Source: Nissolia schottii (taxonomy: Eukaryota > Streptophyta > Magnoliopsida > Fabales > Fabaceae). From it: a stretch of 64,000 nucleotides of DNA. The stretch spans positions 25,720 through 89,719 of the forward strand of contig QANU01016879.1 in NCBI GenBank assembly GCA_003254905.1. The letters are read 5' to 3'. A program made the translations under genes and the position numbers. This document shows, piece after piece, positions 1-12,733 of the stretch (positions within the stretch are counted from its first letter, which is position 1; every line of letters begins with the position of its first letter). The notes under the pieces are model-generated. The model was given only the letters and a program-made list of their open reading frames with translations. It was not told where the DNA came from and searched no databases.

Positions 1-317
1 AATAGTAGATCACAAAAACGTGATCAGAATATTTTTCGGATAACCGTACGCGAAGTACTGGGACTGAGAACGACCAAACCTGATCAAAATTGATCAGTAT
101 TTGGCCGGAAAAATATGGGCCACAAATCCGGCCAAGACTCAAAGGTCATTCATGGCCAAGAGCTCACCAAGTGGCCAAGGTCAATATTCAAAGAAGTGAG
201 TCATATAGTGACTCATGGTGGTGATGTCATGCATAGGTCATGGATGACATAATCCAACGGCAAAATGGGAAATTTGGCCAAGGGCATTATTGAAAGAAGA
301 ATTTTGTGGTGATGGCC

Positions 318-325
318 TATAAATA
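318..325 (+). promoter_or_regulatory. TATA box of LTR A
   Basis: TATAAATA sits in a GC-richer stretch and is followed by a pyrimidine-rich leader with CTAAACCCTAA-like sequence at about 436-450. This is the expected arrangement for the U3/R border of an LTR. The start site is not determined. Confidence 0.5.
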
Positions 326-680
326 GCTTGGTCATTCATTCAAATGGAAGACACAGAAAGCTTAGGAAAATTCTGTCAGTTTATACACTCTGCGTTATTC
401 CGCCAAACTGCAGATATTATAGTTTTCTGCTTAACCTAAACCCTAACTCTCCATAATCTTCTCTTTAGAAACCATTCTTTATCCCCTTAGGCAAGAATAT
501 CCATCTCTAACCTTGAAGAATCCTCCCGGTGGCAAAGAGCACAAGTTACCAAACTCTCGGAGTTTCTGCAAGCTAGTGACAAATCTAGTCTCCAGGTGGG
601 TAAACTGACTTATCCACTGTCTATGTGGTTTTTACTAGATGATATATGATGTTAGGGTTCCTTTTATGTGACTTTGATCT

Positions 681-722
681 ATATATATATATATATGTGT
701 GTGTGTGCGTGTGTGTGTGTGG
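681..722 (+). repeat. Compound microsatellite (AT)n(GT)n
   Basis: An alternating AT run passes straight into an alternating GT run with one GC interruption. It lies inside LTR A. Confidence 0.9.
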
Positions 723-2905
723 TTGATGATTGCCTGGATCTGTTGGTGCTGTCTGTGATTCTGTCAGAATTTAGGAATGCCTAAGACAGAAATAGGCATA
801 TGACACGATTTTGAAGGGAACTGTATGCTGAGGATTTTATCATGAAAAACTAATGTTATTTTTGGATTCTACATGAAAAATTAAGTGGGGATGTCAAGTT
901 TTATGATTTTTGGAGTCCCCGACGAATTTCTCAGCAAACAAGCAGAAAACGAGATTTTTACAAAAAAGGGAAAAACGGGAATTTCATGTGTTTGGGCTGA
1001 AAAACTGGGTTTGTTTTTAGAAAATATGGGTTTAGAAATATCAAAAACCTTAAGGGCAAGTGTTGAGTCCATCGAGTTTTTTAGAACAAAAATTCTAAAG
1101 AAAATAGGGCGTTTACGAGGGTGACATTGTAATTTTTGGAAAAGGGGTAAAATTGGAATTTCATAATTGTGAGATCAGAATCTGAAATTTTAGACATGCG
1201 AAATGATCTTAGGACTATCAAGAACCTTGGGGTAAAGTCTCGGACCTCTCCGGTTTATGGTTGCTAATCTTTGACAGAAACCAGATGCTTGTTTTATTAA
1301 TTGTGGATTTACCTTTGTTTATGTTCATGAAGATGTTGAGCATGACAACATATTCTCTATATGTGTTAAAAATGATGATAGATGTTAGAAGAAACTTTCT
1401 TGAAATTGTATATGCGAAACCATGCAGAACATGGAAAATTGCAAGACTTGGAGCTGAATTTCGTCAGGTGTGCGCTAAGCGGCCTGGGGCTTGCGCTGAG
1501 CAGCCTGATTGAAGATTCAGAGTTACATAATTTAACGAAAAGATTTCTAGACCACTTGCAATCATCCATGGGGCTGCTGAATGTTGTTAAGAATCAGTTT
1601 GAAATAATTATGAGCTATATGATATAATACATGTTAGATGCTTATAATGATAGGAGATTATATGATGATTGTTTGATATGATGAAATAAATGATAAAGAT
1701 GATGATACTACTGTATATATGATTGCTTTAAGATGAGGAATGAATATGATTGCTTTAAGATGATGGTGAACTGTGTTTATTATATATGAACTGTTGCATC
1801 AAAGATCGAATTGTGCATATGGTGATGATGAGAGAAAACCCCCTCTAAAAAGGCCTAGGCTCGGTTTTTGGGGAAAGTCTTAGTCCTGGTCGAGTGCCAG
1901 GTTCAACCCCAACGCCATCCCAGGGTGGTAACCTCGGTCAGGGTTGGCGCCATTCAGGTTCAGCGCTACCTGGTCGCCACGATGCGGGCTGTAAGCTTGG
2001 TTATAGCCGTGTGGCAGCCGCTATAAGGGACGAGGGCGAATATGCTTATAAGGCCAGCCTTGTAGAGCATACGTATAAGTGGATGCCAGCTGAAGCTTAT
2101 ACCAGTTTTCAGAAAATGAGATTCTTCCAGTAGTATAGCTATGTGAATTGTATGACAGTATATGAGTTAGTGTAGTTGTGTGAATCGTATGACAGTATAT
2201 GAGTTATGAACGGGACTAGCAGACAGATGACATAGATAATGAAGAATAGGTTCCCTAATCACCTAGTAACTTAGGTAAAGCTGCCCAGGCTTAGTATGGA
2301 TATTAATAACTAGTAGGACTACAGTATAATTGTGACACCTAGAGACCCCCTGAGCGGCGAAATCATGATTGAGTATGAATGAGTTACGACACTTAATGTT
2401 TCCCACTAAGAACGCAGTGTTCTCATCCCCCACTCATTTATGGTTCTAGGCGAGCAGTACAAGCAATGCAAGGACGAACAATACTGAGGAAGATGGATAG
2501 AGGAATAGGGAAATCAGAGCTACGATAGAGATATCGCACGAGTCCTTAGTTAGTAGGCTATATGTTTGTACTACTATGTAATTGTACTTAACATCTATAC
2601 TATTACATGTGTAACTATTTGTGAATATATGGCATGGACCTTTGGTTGCTATGAATGTTGAATATACCTAGTTAATATTAGTTAAGTATGTTACGTTACC
2701 ACTTACAATATATGTTCTGTCGAGAACCTGGCTCATATTTTATACTTTGATACGTATAAAGAAAAGTTAAAATTTGGTCCATATTTCTGGGTAACTGTAC
2801 TTTTAAACTCATAAGCGGGACTAAGTACTATCCCAACCAAAAGAGATAACAACTTAGTCGGCAGGTTTGCGACTTAAGAGTGGACTAGCTAGCTAGGGTG
2901 TTACA

Positions 2906-4139
2906 CAAGAGAGGAGATAGGGACAAGAGGGAATTGCTCCTCCCATAAAAAAAAACCAACATGATCACAAAGAGAAAAACAATAGACTTTAGATTGAGAG
3001 AAAACCCTTCTCCTCTACTCTCTTTCTCATCCCTTTTCTCCCAGAAAACACAAAACACACACAGCCCCTAGCAAAATGTAGCAAACCCAAAAGGAAAACC
3101 AGAAATAGTTGTTACACTAAGCTTCATGAGTGCAGGTTCAATCGTCTCCCATGGAGCTTCGTCGGAGGTCGGAACTGTTCGCCCACTCAGTCTCCAATCC
3201 CAGACAGTTCCCCCATCACCATTACACTCACATACAATCAAAACAAAGCTTACAAACCCATAATATCCAGATTTGCATGCTTTGAATCATTAATCCTCAT
3301 TTTGGTTCAAATCACTATGTTACACCAAACATATGATAAAAAATAACTTTACTGTATCAATTAATATTATCAGATCTTATATGATGCAACAAATGTGGCC
3401 TAAAAGTGTAAATACTATCCCAAAATATTTCAAGAGCCAGAATATTTTTCATAAAACTCTAGCTTTCATGTTGGTCATGTAAAAGAGTAATGATACATTC
3501 TCATCTCTTTTTTTTCTCTTTTTTTTTCCTGTAGATCATGAGAAAAAAAGAAGAAGAAAAAGACAAGGCTAAGGCTTTAAAGAAATAGTCTCGCTGTAAT
3601 CATTGCTCAAAAAGGAATGCATTGTTGGAGGAGGATTCTCTAACACGAGGATCCTCTTACACACAGAAACTAGCATCCGTTTATTAGCAAGAAAAACATC
3701 TTTTTTTTACGTGATAAATGTTCTTTTAATTAATAATTAAAGTAAAAAAATATAATTAATGTCTTAAAATCCTTTCCACAAAAAAAATGTCATAAAATCT
3801 TAAAAAATAATTCATTCTCACTTTATTTAGTAATTAATAAAGATGTATAGATTAATTTGTTACGAGAATATGAAATTAGTTAAAAATGAAAATTAGCTAC
3901 TAGCAATCAATTCACGCTCTGGTGTAAAACCAGAATTACTAAACTATACAGCCGAGCACAACCAAAAACTGGTTGTACAAGCCCAGTGTCTATTGTGTAT
4001 TCACAGTGTACACCTTCTAACCCAATAGGCCAGCCCCAAAGGAAATGAGCCCAACCAAATGTTTCTTGGTGCATTGTTGTCGGTTAGCCTATGAAGGCGC
4101 TCGAACGAAGAATTATAATCACCAAAACGACGTACCGTT
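2906..4139. other. Intergenic region upstream of CYP71, no gene seen
   Basis: The first 400 bp are mixed-composition low-complexity sequence; from about 3320 to 3900 it is AT-rich with several A or T runs. No ORF of significance or recognisable repeat was found. The proximal promoter of the downstream gene should be in about 3950-4200; no clear TATA box was found there. Confidence 0.5.
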
Positions 4140-4385
4140 TTCGATTGTAGTCTCTTTCGCCACATCACCCTGTAGTGCACACTAGTTCAGAGAGAGAGGT
4201 GCAGCCACCATAGGGCGAAGCTGAGGTTCGGTCTCACGGGGAGGATCTTCTTCGTGGTTCCTCCTATAATCACCTGAACTTCGTTTTTTCAGCTCAGAAA
4301 CATACTACTATCGTCTTCTTCTTCTTGGAAGCCTCATTTTTTTTATCTTGGTTCGGGAAAAGCTTGCGGTCGAAGAACAAGGAAG

Positions 4386-7300
4386 ATGGAGGAACACGAG
4401 AATGGCGCCAACGCAACCGAGGAAGAGCCGGTGATCGGCCCGGGCCCAGCCCCTCGGGCCCGACCCAAGCGACCCCTCCAGTTCGAGCAGGCCTACATCG
4501 ACGCCTTGCCCTCCGCTAACATGTCAGTTTCTCCTCCTCTTTTTCACCCTAGTTTTCCAATTAGGGTTTCTTTTCCTTCAATTAGAAATTCTCCAAGCTG
4601 CGACGTTACCTTTTATGTAAATGAAGCTCTGTGTACTAAGGATTGATAGTGCTTTTTGGGTTATAGTGTGTGCTATTGTGAAATGAAGTTAGGGAAATCA
4701 ACTTTTTCCTTATTGTTTCTTTTTATCTCCCCCTTTTCGCAGGTACGAGAAAAGTTATATGCATCGTGATGTGGTTACACATGTTGCTGTTTCAGCAGAA
4801 TTTTTCATCACTGGAAGTATAGATGGTATTGCATGTTTGTGATCGCCATTTCTATAATAATCGTGCTCTTTAAATTTAAATATAATTGGTTGTCAATCAG
4901 AGAATCAGCATATATTTGATGTTATTTTTTTCTTAATTTTTTGAAACTAATTTGGTGGCAAAACCTGGATATCTAATGATATAAAATTAGCTTAGTTTTT
5001 TTGGGATATAATATCATGGCTTATCCTCTTTCTGGGTTGCTTTCTTTAACATTGTCACCAGGGCATTTGAAGTTTTGGAAGAAAAGGCCAATTGGTATTG
5101 AATTTGCCAAACACTTCAGATCTCACCTTGGTCCAATTGAAGGTCTAGCCGTAAGTAGACAGCCCTATTTGATTATTGCTTCAATCCTCTTATATGAGAT
5201 ATTATGAATCTTTATGGTTTGATATGCCGGGCATTAAAAGTGTTCTGGTTTTAGTTTTTCAAAATTGTCTTGTTTGCTTGTCATCAACCATGACTTATTT
5301 CAGCTATGCAGGTTAGTGTTGATGGTCTGCTTTGTTGTACCATATCAAATGACCGTTCTGTGAAAGTATACGATGTAGTAAACTATGATATGATGGTCAT
5401 GATTCGCTTGTCATACGTCCCTGGTGCTGTGGAATGGGTTTACAAACAAGGCAATGTCAAAGCTAGAGTTGCCATTAGTGATAGGAACTCATCTTTTGTG
5501 CACATATATGATGCACGAGCTGGTTCAAATGATCCTATCATCTCCAAGGAGGTGCCTATTCTAAACTAAAGTCTAGTGTACTGACTTTTCAAAATGTATT
5601 AAATTCATTCTTCCCAATTAGAAATATTTTTCACAGTTAAGTACATAATTGTATCATTCCTTGCTCCTTTGCTCAGATACACATGGCTCCTATTAAAGTT
5701 ATGAAGTACAATCCTATATATGATTCTGTAATTTCAGCCGATATGAAGGGGATCATTGAATACTGGAGCCCTGCCACACTTCAATTCCCGGAAAAGGAGT
5801 ATGTGCTTATTTTTGCCTTCTCATTCTTCCTCCATTCATTATATAATTGACTCATACACAAATATGTCTTAATAATTACAAGTTTTTGGGTAGGCAAACA
5901 ACTTGTAGATGCTCCATTCCTGTATTGTTCTTGCTGAATCCCTTTAAGCACTAGGTGTGATTGCCAATAATAAGATCAGGATAATCTGTTGTCAATTTTT
6001 GGTGGGGATAAAGTAGACTGCTGCAGTATACCATTCTCATTTTAGGGCTGATGACTGGACCTGATGAATTTAGTTGTGGATCTGGTCATTTTGAAGTGAA
6101 CTTATATGTACAATTTTGGAGCAGTAAAATCCGATTCCAAATATTCCCATGTGGTTATTTATCTTGAATACTGCCAGACTAAACATACTTTCTGTTCTAT
6201 TTAAAATTGGTCTTTCTTTTCTTTTTGAAAAAAATAACTGTTCTATCTGATGGTGTTATAGCCTCCAGCCTCGCAGCAGTTACTATCTATTGACAACTTG
6301 GTGAGTGATCCTTAGCTTCTAGGCTGGGCCATCAACAATCTTCTAATGGATAATTGGATATAGTGCGTACATCATGAATCAGTATTATATATAATAAGCA
6401 ATGCAATTTAGTGCCAAATATTGAAGTATTATGTGGTTATGCATTGTGGCTGTATTAGTTATTATGCTTGTAAGAGTTCTCAAAATTCTTAGTCACATGA
6501 GGTTTAGGTGTCTGAATTGTTTGTAGTTATGAATGTACCTTAAGTCAATCCTTTGGTGCCTGCAGGGTTAACTTCAAACTGAAAAGTGATACTAGCCTCT
6601 TTGAAATAGTAAAATGCAAGACTTCTGTTTCGGCCATTGAGGTACGTCACTTGTCCAAATATACCTCCTAACTTGTAGTTAGTATTATTTTTATGTGGTT
6701 AACTGCTTGTGCAATCAATATACTAGTTGTTTGACATAGATGGTATTTATTAAATGTATTTCATCATCTTTTAGGTCAGCCCAGACGGTAAACAATTTTC
6801 CATTACATCACCTGACCGCAGGATACGTGTGTTTTGGTTCAGAACGGGTAAACTAAGACGAGTTTATGACGAATCTCTGGAGGTAACAGTTTACCAGAGT
6901 TTCACGCTGATTTTTGTGCCCTTTTTGAACATGTTACAATATGAATTGTGTTGTTGATAGGTTGCTCAAGATCTCCAAAGAAGTGATGCTCCATTATACC
7001 GGCTGGAAGCCATTGATTTTGGCCGAAGGATGGCTGTCGAGAAGGAAATAGAGAAGACAGAAAGTGCTCCACTGCCAAATGCAGTTTTCGATGAAAGTTG
7101 TAATTTTATTATATATGCAACCTTGCTTGGAATTAAAGTGAGGTTTTTTCTTATCTGGGTTATAAATTTAATTTAGAACTGTGCAATCATTCACGTATAC
7201 TACTTCTTTCCTTGGTAGCTTACTAGTGCATGATGCCATTAGATGGAAATTCATTCCCTTATGTGTTTTAACATCTTTGTTATGTTTATAGATTGTTAAT

Positions 7301-9111
7301 TTGCACACCAACAAAGTTGCAAGAATCCTTGGAAAGGTAGAGAACAATGATAGGTTCTTGAGGATTGCTCTATATCAAGGTGATCAAAGTAGTAAAAAAG
7401 TAAGAAAGATTCCTGCAGCCGCTGCAAATGCCAATGAGAGCAAGGAGCCTTTGACCGATCCCACTCTCCTGTGTTGTGCTTTCAAAAAGCACAGGATATA
7501 TTTATTCAGGTATAAAATTCAAAACACTATCTTGCCAAAAGTAATAGTAATAATAATAAAACTTGAACAAAAAAAGTCCATTGATTTGAGTCCAAAGTTA
7601 TGTAATTTGTTATTTTATGTATTAACATTATCTTATGTGGGGAATTGGTACCATAGCATTTTTCCTCAGTACCTTGAGGTTGTACATTTTTTGAGCTGCA
7701 TGTCATTGGTTGTATTACATGAAAAATATAACTCTTCATTGTATCTAAGTTTTGGTGTTTATCATGTTCCAGTCGGAGAGAGCCAGAGGAACCTGAAGAT
7801 GCAACAAAGGGAAGAGATGTGTTCAATGAAAAGCCTCCTGCTGATGAACTTTTGGCAGTTTCAGATATTGGAAAGGCTGCTACAACATCACTTCCTGACA
7901 ATGTGGTGAGTTATCTATATTAGTAAATAGGTTATCATGACTGACAATTAAATTCAGCACTGCTTCTACTTTTATTAAATAAATGTTTCACCAAAAACTA
8001 AAGTTGTCTACAAATAACTTGGCCTTATTGGAATTTAGAAATTGTCTCTTTTTATCAGCTTATTTTCTGCTGTTTGAGTAATTATTAAATAGCAGAAAGG
8101 AAATTGTATTTCCCCTTGTTCTGTACATACCTTTCTTTTCAAATCACATAGGTTACCTCTTTCCCCCAACAAAGTGCTTTATAGTTCCAATTATTCCCTT
8201 GCAGATTCTACACACCACCATGGGTGATATTCATATGAAATTATACCCAGAGGAATGTCCAAAAACTGTGGAGAACTTCACAACTCACTGCCGCAATGGT
8301 TATTATGACAATCTTATTTTTCACCGTGTCATTAAAGGCTTCATGATACAAACAGGAGATCCTTTAGGAGACGGCACCGGTGGGCAATCCATTTGGGGTA
8401 GGGAATTTGAGGATGAATTTCACAAAAGGTAATTAATTATATGAATGAAATTGAAATATCATGATTCCATACTCCTGTTTATCATGACTGTCACCTGTCA
8501 ATGTGTATGTGCACTGATGGCTTATGAGGAACTTCCTGTTATGATTTAGCTCAGATGGAACTTACAGCAGCAAATATTTTTCTCTCTTGCAGTCTAAGGC
8601 ATGATAGGCCTTTCACAGTGTCAATGGCAAATGCTGGCCCAAATACAAATGGCTCTCAATTCTTTATCACCACAGTGGCTACTCCTTGGTTAGACAACAA
8701 GCACACTGTATTTGGCAGAGTAGTGAAGGGAATGGATGTTGTTCAGGTAGATTGGGTTCTATTCTTGTTTAACCATAATCATTTAGTACAATACCTGAAG
8801 TTGTCTTTAGGGATTAGCTTGCATGCCCTCATGCCGATTTCCAAAATACTTTCCATGTCACATTTTGAATGTGATGACATTTGGTCGATGGAACTTCTTG
8901 TAAATGTTCTCTTTTAAGGTTTTTCATCGGTGATATGTTATGGTAACATCTATTTCAGATATTGTTGATTAATGACGAGCCTGCTGCCTGGAAAAATTAA
9001 CCAATTGGGAACTTTGATGTTTGACAGGGTATAGAAAAAGTGAAGACAGACAAGGCAGACAAGCCATACCAAGATGTGAAAATCCTAAATGTCACTGTAC
9101 CAAAGTCTTGA
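4386..9111 (+). CDS. CYP71: Peptidyl-prolyl cis-trans isomerase CYP71-type (WD40-cyclophilin)
   Basis: Thirteen exons can be joined in one frame to give 614 aa: 4386-4522, 4743-4825, 5062-5150, 5312-5551, 5677-5798, 6566-6641, 6775-6882, 6961-7137, 7292-7509, 7773-7905, 8205-8428, 8593-8746, 9028-9111. The N-terminal part has WD40-type repeats (for example [31 protein letters not shown]). The last 165 residues are a cyclophilin domain with the active-site residues present: [11 protein letters not shown] (Arg, Phe, Met, Gln), [10 protein letters not shown], and PWLDNKH (Trp and His). Arabidopsis CYP71 is a nuclear WD40-cyclophilin of similar length that binds histone H3 and helps silence homeotic genes. 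The start is the first ATG after a GA-rich leader (about 4190-4385). The final intron and exon are duplicated at 12524-12733. No coding damage is visible. Confidence 0.95.
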
Positions 9112-10528
9112 AGGTCCTTGGTTTGTATGATTGATGCTGTAAATCCTTACTGGTGATAGGAGGCGGCTGAAGAAGTTTTAAAATGGGTAATTTTTTAGAT
9201 CAAACTTTTAGCTTCACAGGTTTCCAGTGAACAGTGGCTTTATTATTCTTTTACAACCTTAATAAGGCATATGTTTTCATGCGCACGCCTTTCCTTCACA
9301 GGTTCCTCTTCCTTTGGCAATGACATATGGATCAAGTTGAATAATGCTATCTTCTGTTTTCGGTTTTGCCAGTGCGATGTGCTTTGCATGCCAAAGGATT
9401 GCTGTTGAGCAATATTGCAATTTGACTTGTAATTTTAAGATACATGCCTGAAGTATGATCTTATTTTTCTAAATGTGGTTCAATTTTTTTTTAGCTGAAA
9501 GGCAGGTTTGTAAAACTGTCATATATTGTGTGCGGGCGTTTTGTTCATTATTACTTTTTCTTATGTTGCCCCCCTACCCTTAATCTTTAGACAACTTTTG
9601 CACTCAGTTATTACGTTATATTTGCAGGTTTAATTTTTGTAAATCCACCCAATTTGATGCTATTATATGATAAGCCACCACTGACATCAAAATAACCCGA
9701 TTTCATTCAAGTTTATTGATTTTGCATGAAAGAGTATTACCGAAGGGGAAATGAACGTGCATGGGCACGGCCATAACTTGAAACCCTTAACCATTTCACT
9801 GTCTAATGAAGGTTATTGCTATTTGACCGCTAACTCTCTCTGGAATAACTGAAGAAATTTACACCGTCAGTTTTAGTACTTCTATAGGCTGTATTACAGT
9901 ACAGATAGCTAGACCATTAAGACGAAAATTTAAATTTTTTCTCAACTTTTTACAAATTTTCTCTGGTGCTTTCACTTCCAATTTGATTTTGTTGTGTTCA
10001 CCTACCGAATACATCATCTTACAACATTGAACTTATTTTTTCTTATTAACTATTCACTACCAAGCATTCAACCCTGTAACAGTCATAGCCTATTTTTGTG
10101 CAATAAAACATTTCAGTGGGATACCTATCAGAAATGTCACCGAATGCATTCCTCTGTCTTATCAACTTGAATATTATGATTTACATGTTATTTTCCTATC
10201 GTTTTTGATGATGGACTCGCAATACTTAGATCGTCACTTGAAGTTCTGTGTTGGCAAAGCCTTCAAATGTATGAATTTTCTAGTCGTTAAGAGAAACAAT
10301 GGCAACAAATAAATGTAACGGTAACACGTTGAAGCATAAATGTAACTATCCCACAAGTATAACAAGTCAAATTCGAAACATCACTAAATCATATTAAGAC
10401 TGTTTGAATCCATTACATTGTCTCAATTGAAAAAGCAAAATCCACAAAAATCTAAATGTGTAACTCAAGTAACAAAACTCTAACTAGAACAACAAATATC
10501 TTGGACATATGAAACGCTATGAACCATT
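9112..10528. other. 3' UTR and spacer between CYP71 and P2 copy 1 (duplicated)
   Basis: The stretch lies between the 3' ends of two convergent genes. It is the left part of a duplicated tract: nearly all of it recurs, with scattered substitutions, at 12734-13926. Copy 2 lacks about 170 bp corresponding to roughly 9800-9970; the deletion is flanked in copy 1 by short TTTCACT direct repeats. No coding frame is supported. Confidence 0.7.
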
Positions 10529-11663
10529 TTAGTCGAATAAGCTGAAACCCATATCCTGCAGAAAGAAGACGATAAACAATCATTAGCAAAGCGTCATGAA
10601 TTTACTAAATAACAATCAGAAGTGGTTCAGTTTTGAAACTTACATCATCTGACTCCTCCTTCTCTTCCACCTTCTTCTCTTCCTTTGCTGCGGCAGCAGG
10701 TGCAGCACCACCAGATGGAGCACCTCCCGCAGGTGCAGCAGCAACAGCAACTGCACCACCGCCAGAAGGCACAGCAGCCAACTTCTCCCTTCCACTGGCA
10801 ATTAGCTCAGTGATATCCTTGCCCTTAACTTCAGTCAAGAGCAACTCAATCAACTCATTCTCAGGCTCAGCTCCAACTATAAATCATAAGCCAAACAGGA
10901 ACTCGTCAACGTAGAGGAACACACCAAACAATACAAATATCAATGTTGTACTCAATTCATTATGCTGTTTCCCCTATTCTCAGCAACACAGACACCTCAC
11001 TACATGCACTTGTTAAGAAGTTCGAAGTAGAAAAATTTCAGTGTTCTCAATGTATTCAAATGAAACATTTTCACTTTAAACTCCTTAACAAGTGCAGTTA
11101 GCATTTCCCTAAAGAAAATACTATTTTTCCAATGCAGCGTAAAACAAGTGTTGATGGAAAACACACAAGGCTGCATCCATGAGTGATTTACAGGTTAAGC
11201 AATGCAACCAAACATCATTCAACTATAGTAATTGAAGAAAAGAAACAGAAAACATTTGCAAACTACATAGAAAACAAAGTTATATGACTATATCTCATAG
11301 TTTAAGTATTCAATTTCCATTTATCAGACCATCAACTCTAACAATCTATACTTTGCTCTCACATTGTAGGCTTGCCTGAAGAAATGATTATCTAGCAATT
11401 AACAATTGTAAACGCAATTCACAAACCTAACTCTGGAGACTAATACACTCTCCTCTCATTAACCATTCATCCAGGAACAAATTGAACAAAAGATTCAAAC
11501 GACCAATGAGAAAAATTAAAGGAAAGTTAGAGGAAAAATAAAAGGAAAATGAAGACGAAATTTGTGAATAGGAACCTGCGGAAAGGATGTTCTTGAGATC
11601 ATCAGCGGAAGGGGAAGCGTTTCCTCCCAATACGGCCAACAAATAGGCTGCAATGACCTTCAT
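10529..11663 (-). CDS. RPP2: 60S acidic ribosomal protein P2, copy 1
   Basis: Three coding exons (11576-11663, 10644-10876, 10529-10555) give 115 aa, the usual length for eukaryotic P2. The N-terminus [14 protein letters not shown] and the helix region with [18 protein letters not shown] are typical of P2. A Gly/Ala-rich hinge follows, then an acidic tail ending in [11 protein letters not shown], the conserved peptide by which P proteins reach translation factors and the sarcin/ricin loop. P2 pairs with P1 and binds P0 in the large-subunit stalk, in the cytosol. A 5' UTR intron is predicted at 11666-11783, ending three bases before the ATG. From 10536 to 12523 the locus appears identical to the copy at 21343-22477. 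Confidence 0.93.
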
Positions 11664-12523
11664 TGCTGAATCAATCCAAACAAATCAGCAAAAACCCAAC
11701 AGAAAATTATTAGCACAAATCACAAACACAAACACAAACAAAATGAAAAAAGGAATTAGTTGTGAGAGAACGAAAGCTCTCACTTGCTGGAAGCGAGAAA
11801 GGGTTCCGATTGAGAATGCTGAGAGGGTTTAGGGGTTTCTGCAGGGAGGCGCAGATGATTGAGTATATGCAAGTATATAACTAGGGTTTTCAGCTGGCTT
11901 CTTCTTTTCGATTTTGCTGAAATGCCCCCCCAATCCTTTCTCTTTTTTGACTGGCATGCCCCTCTCTGTTTTTTCCTTTCTTTTCTTTTTTTTTTATATT
12001 GGTTTACCTTCCTTTTTATTTATTTACTCTATATAATTTGACTCTTACACTAATTATCTCAAAAGTGATATATTTATGATGTAAATAAAATATTGACTGT
12101 AAATTACTTTATATTGATGATCACGTGTTGGTACTAATCTCAATTAATAAATATTAGACTCACTATTTACATATTTTATAGAATAGAATGAAACAAAAAC
12201 ATATTTTATAGAATGTGAATAAATAATTGTAGATTATTTTGTGTAAGAGAATTAATATTTGTTCCCTTTTAAATATCAAAATTTTGAGTTTTTCTATTTC
12301 AAATAAAAAAATTAGTGTTGAATTATTCTTATCAAATAATAGATTAATTCAAACCAAATTATATTAACTAAAATTTAATAAATTTTAAATGAAAATAAAG
12401 TTTAGATGACCTTAATTTACTTGAGACAAAAATTGAAGTAATTAAGTGAATGTTATTTTTTATATTTTAGGATTTTTTAAAATAAAAATTAATGAAAAAC
12501 AGTTAAATAAATTATAATGACCT
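10536..12523. repeat. P2 identity block, left copy (pairs with 21350-23337)
   Basis: Every stretch compared between 10536-12523 and 21350-23337 was the same, and the coordinate offset stays exactly 10814 at both ends, so no net indel lies between. The left edge is sharp: one base differs inside the last P2 exon at 10535/21349, and similarity drops quickly beyond it. The right edge is at 12523/23337; past it the left copy runs into duplicated CYP71 intron sequence and the right copy into unrelated AT-rich DNA. Confidence 0.85.
11784..11889 (-). promoter_or_regulatory. Leader exon and core promoter of P2 copy 1
   Basis: Reading the minus strand, a telo-box (AAACCCTA, 11882-11889) and a TATATA stretch (11874-11879) precede a pyrimidine-rich leader that contains a second telo-box-like run at 11825-11840. 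The leader exon ends at a GT donor at 11783. Telo-boxes near the start site are common in plant ribosomal-protein genes. The start site itself is inferred. Confidence 0.55.
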
Positions 12524-12649
12524 TTCTCGTAAATGTTCTCTTTTTCATCGGTCATATGTTATGGTACCATCTATTTCAGATATTGTTGATTAATGACTGA
12601 GCCTGCTGCCTAGAGAAATTAACCAATTGGGAACTTTGATGTTTGACAG

Positions 12650-12733
12650 GGTATAGAAAAAGTGAAGACAGACAAGGCAGACAAGCCATGCCAAGATGTG
12701 CAAATCCTAAATGTCACTGTACCAAAGTCTTGA
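12650..12733 (+). pseudogene. Duplicated last exon of CYP71
   Basis: The exon is preceded by an intact acceptor (TTTGACAG) and translates to a CYP71 C-terminus ending NVTVPKS and a stop, with two substitutions relative to exon 13 of the parent gene (Tyr to Cys, Lys to Gln). No other CYP71 exon is present, so it is an orphan fragment. Confidence 0.9.

Larger units (their letters stand above)
1..2905 (+). mobile_element. Ty3-gypsy-type LTR (LTR A), 5' end outside window
   Basis: No long coding frame is present. The stretch ends in GGGTGTTACA, the usual 3' terminus of plant gypsy LTRs that start TGTAACACCC, and host-like sequence with the CYP71 gene follows directly, so it is probably a solo LTR. 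A promoter-like TATAAATA lies at 318-325. Blocks near 2400-2450 (a run reading CATCCCCCACTC then TATGGTTCTAGG) and near 2820-2905 (CCCAACCAAA, GATAACAAC, terminal TTACA) recur in the LTRs at 16349-19121 and, inverted, at about 55183-56990. By comparison with the second LTR, roughly 270 bp of the 5' end lie before the window. The opposite LTR and target duplication cannot be checked. Confidence 0.7.

Noticed and set aside
1894-2133. 79-codon plus-strand frame in LTR A
   Set aside because: It lies in a GC-richer part of the LTR with no protein-family match and no counterpart frame in LTR B.
10633-10914. 93-codon plus-strand frame over P2 copy 1 (also at 14029 and 21447)
   Set aside because: It is the antisense of the Ala/Gly-rich P2 hinge. 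The GC-rich repetitive coding strand leaves the complement open by chance, and the minus-strand exons explain the conservation.
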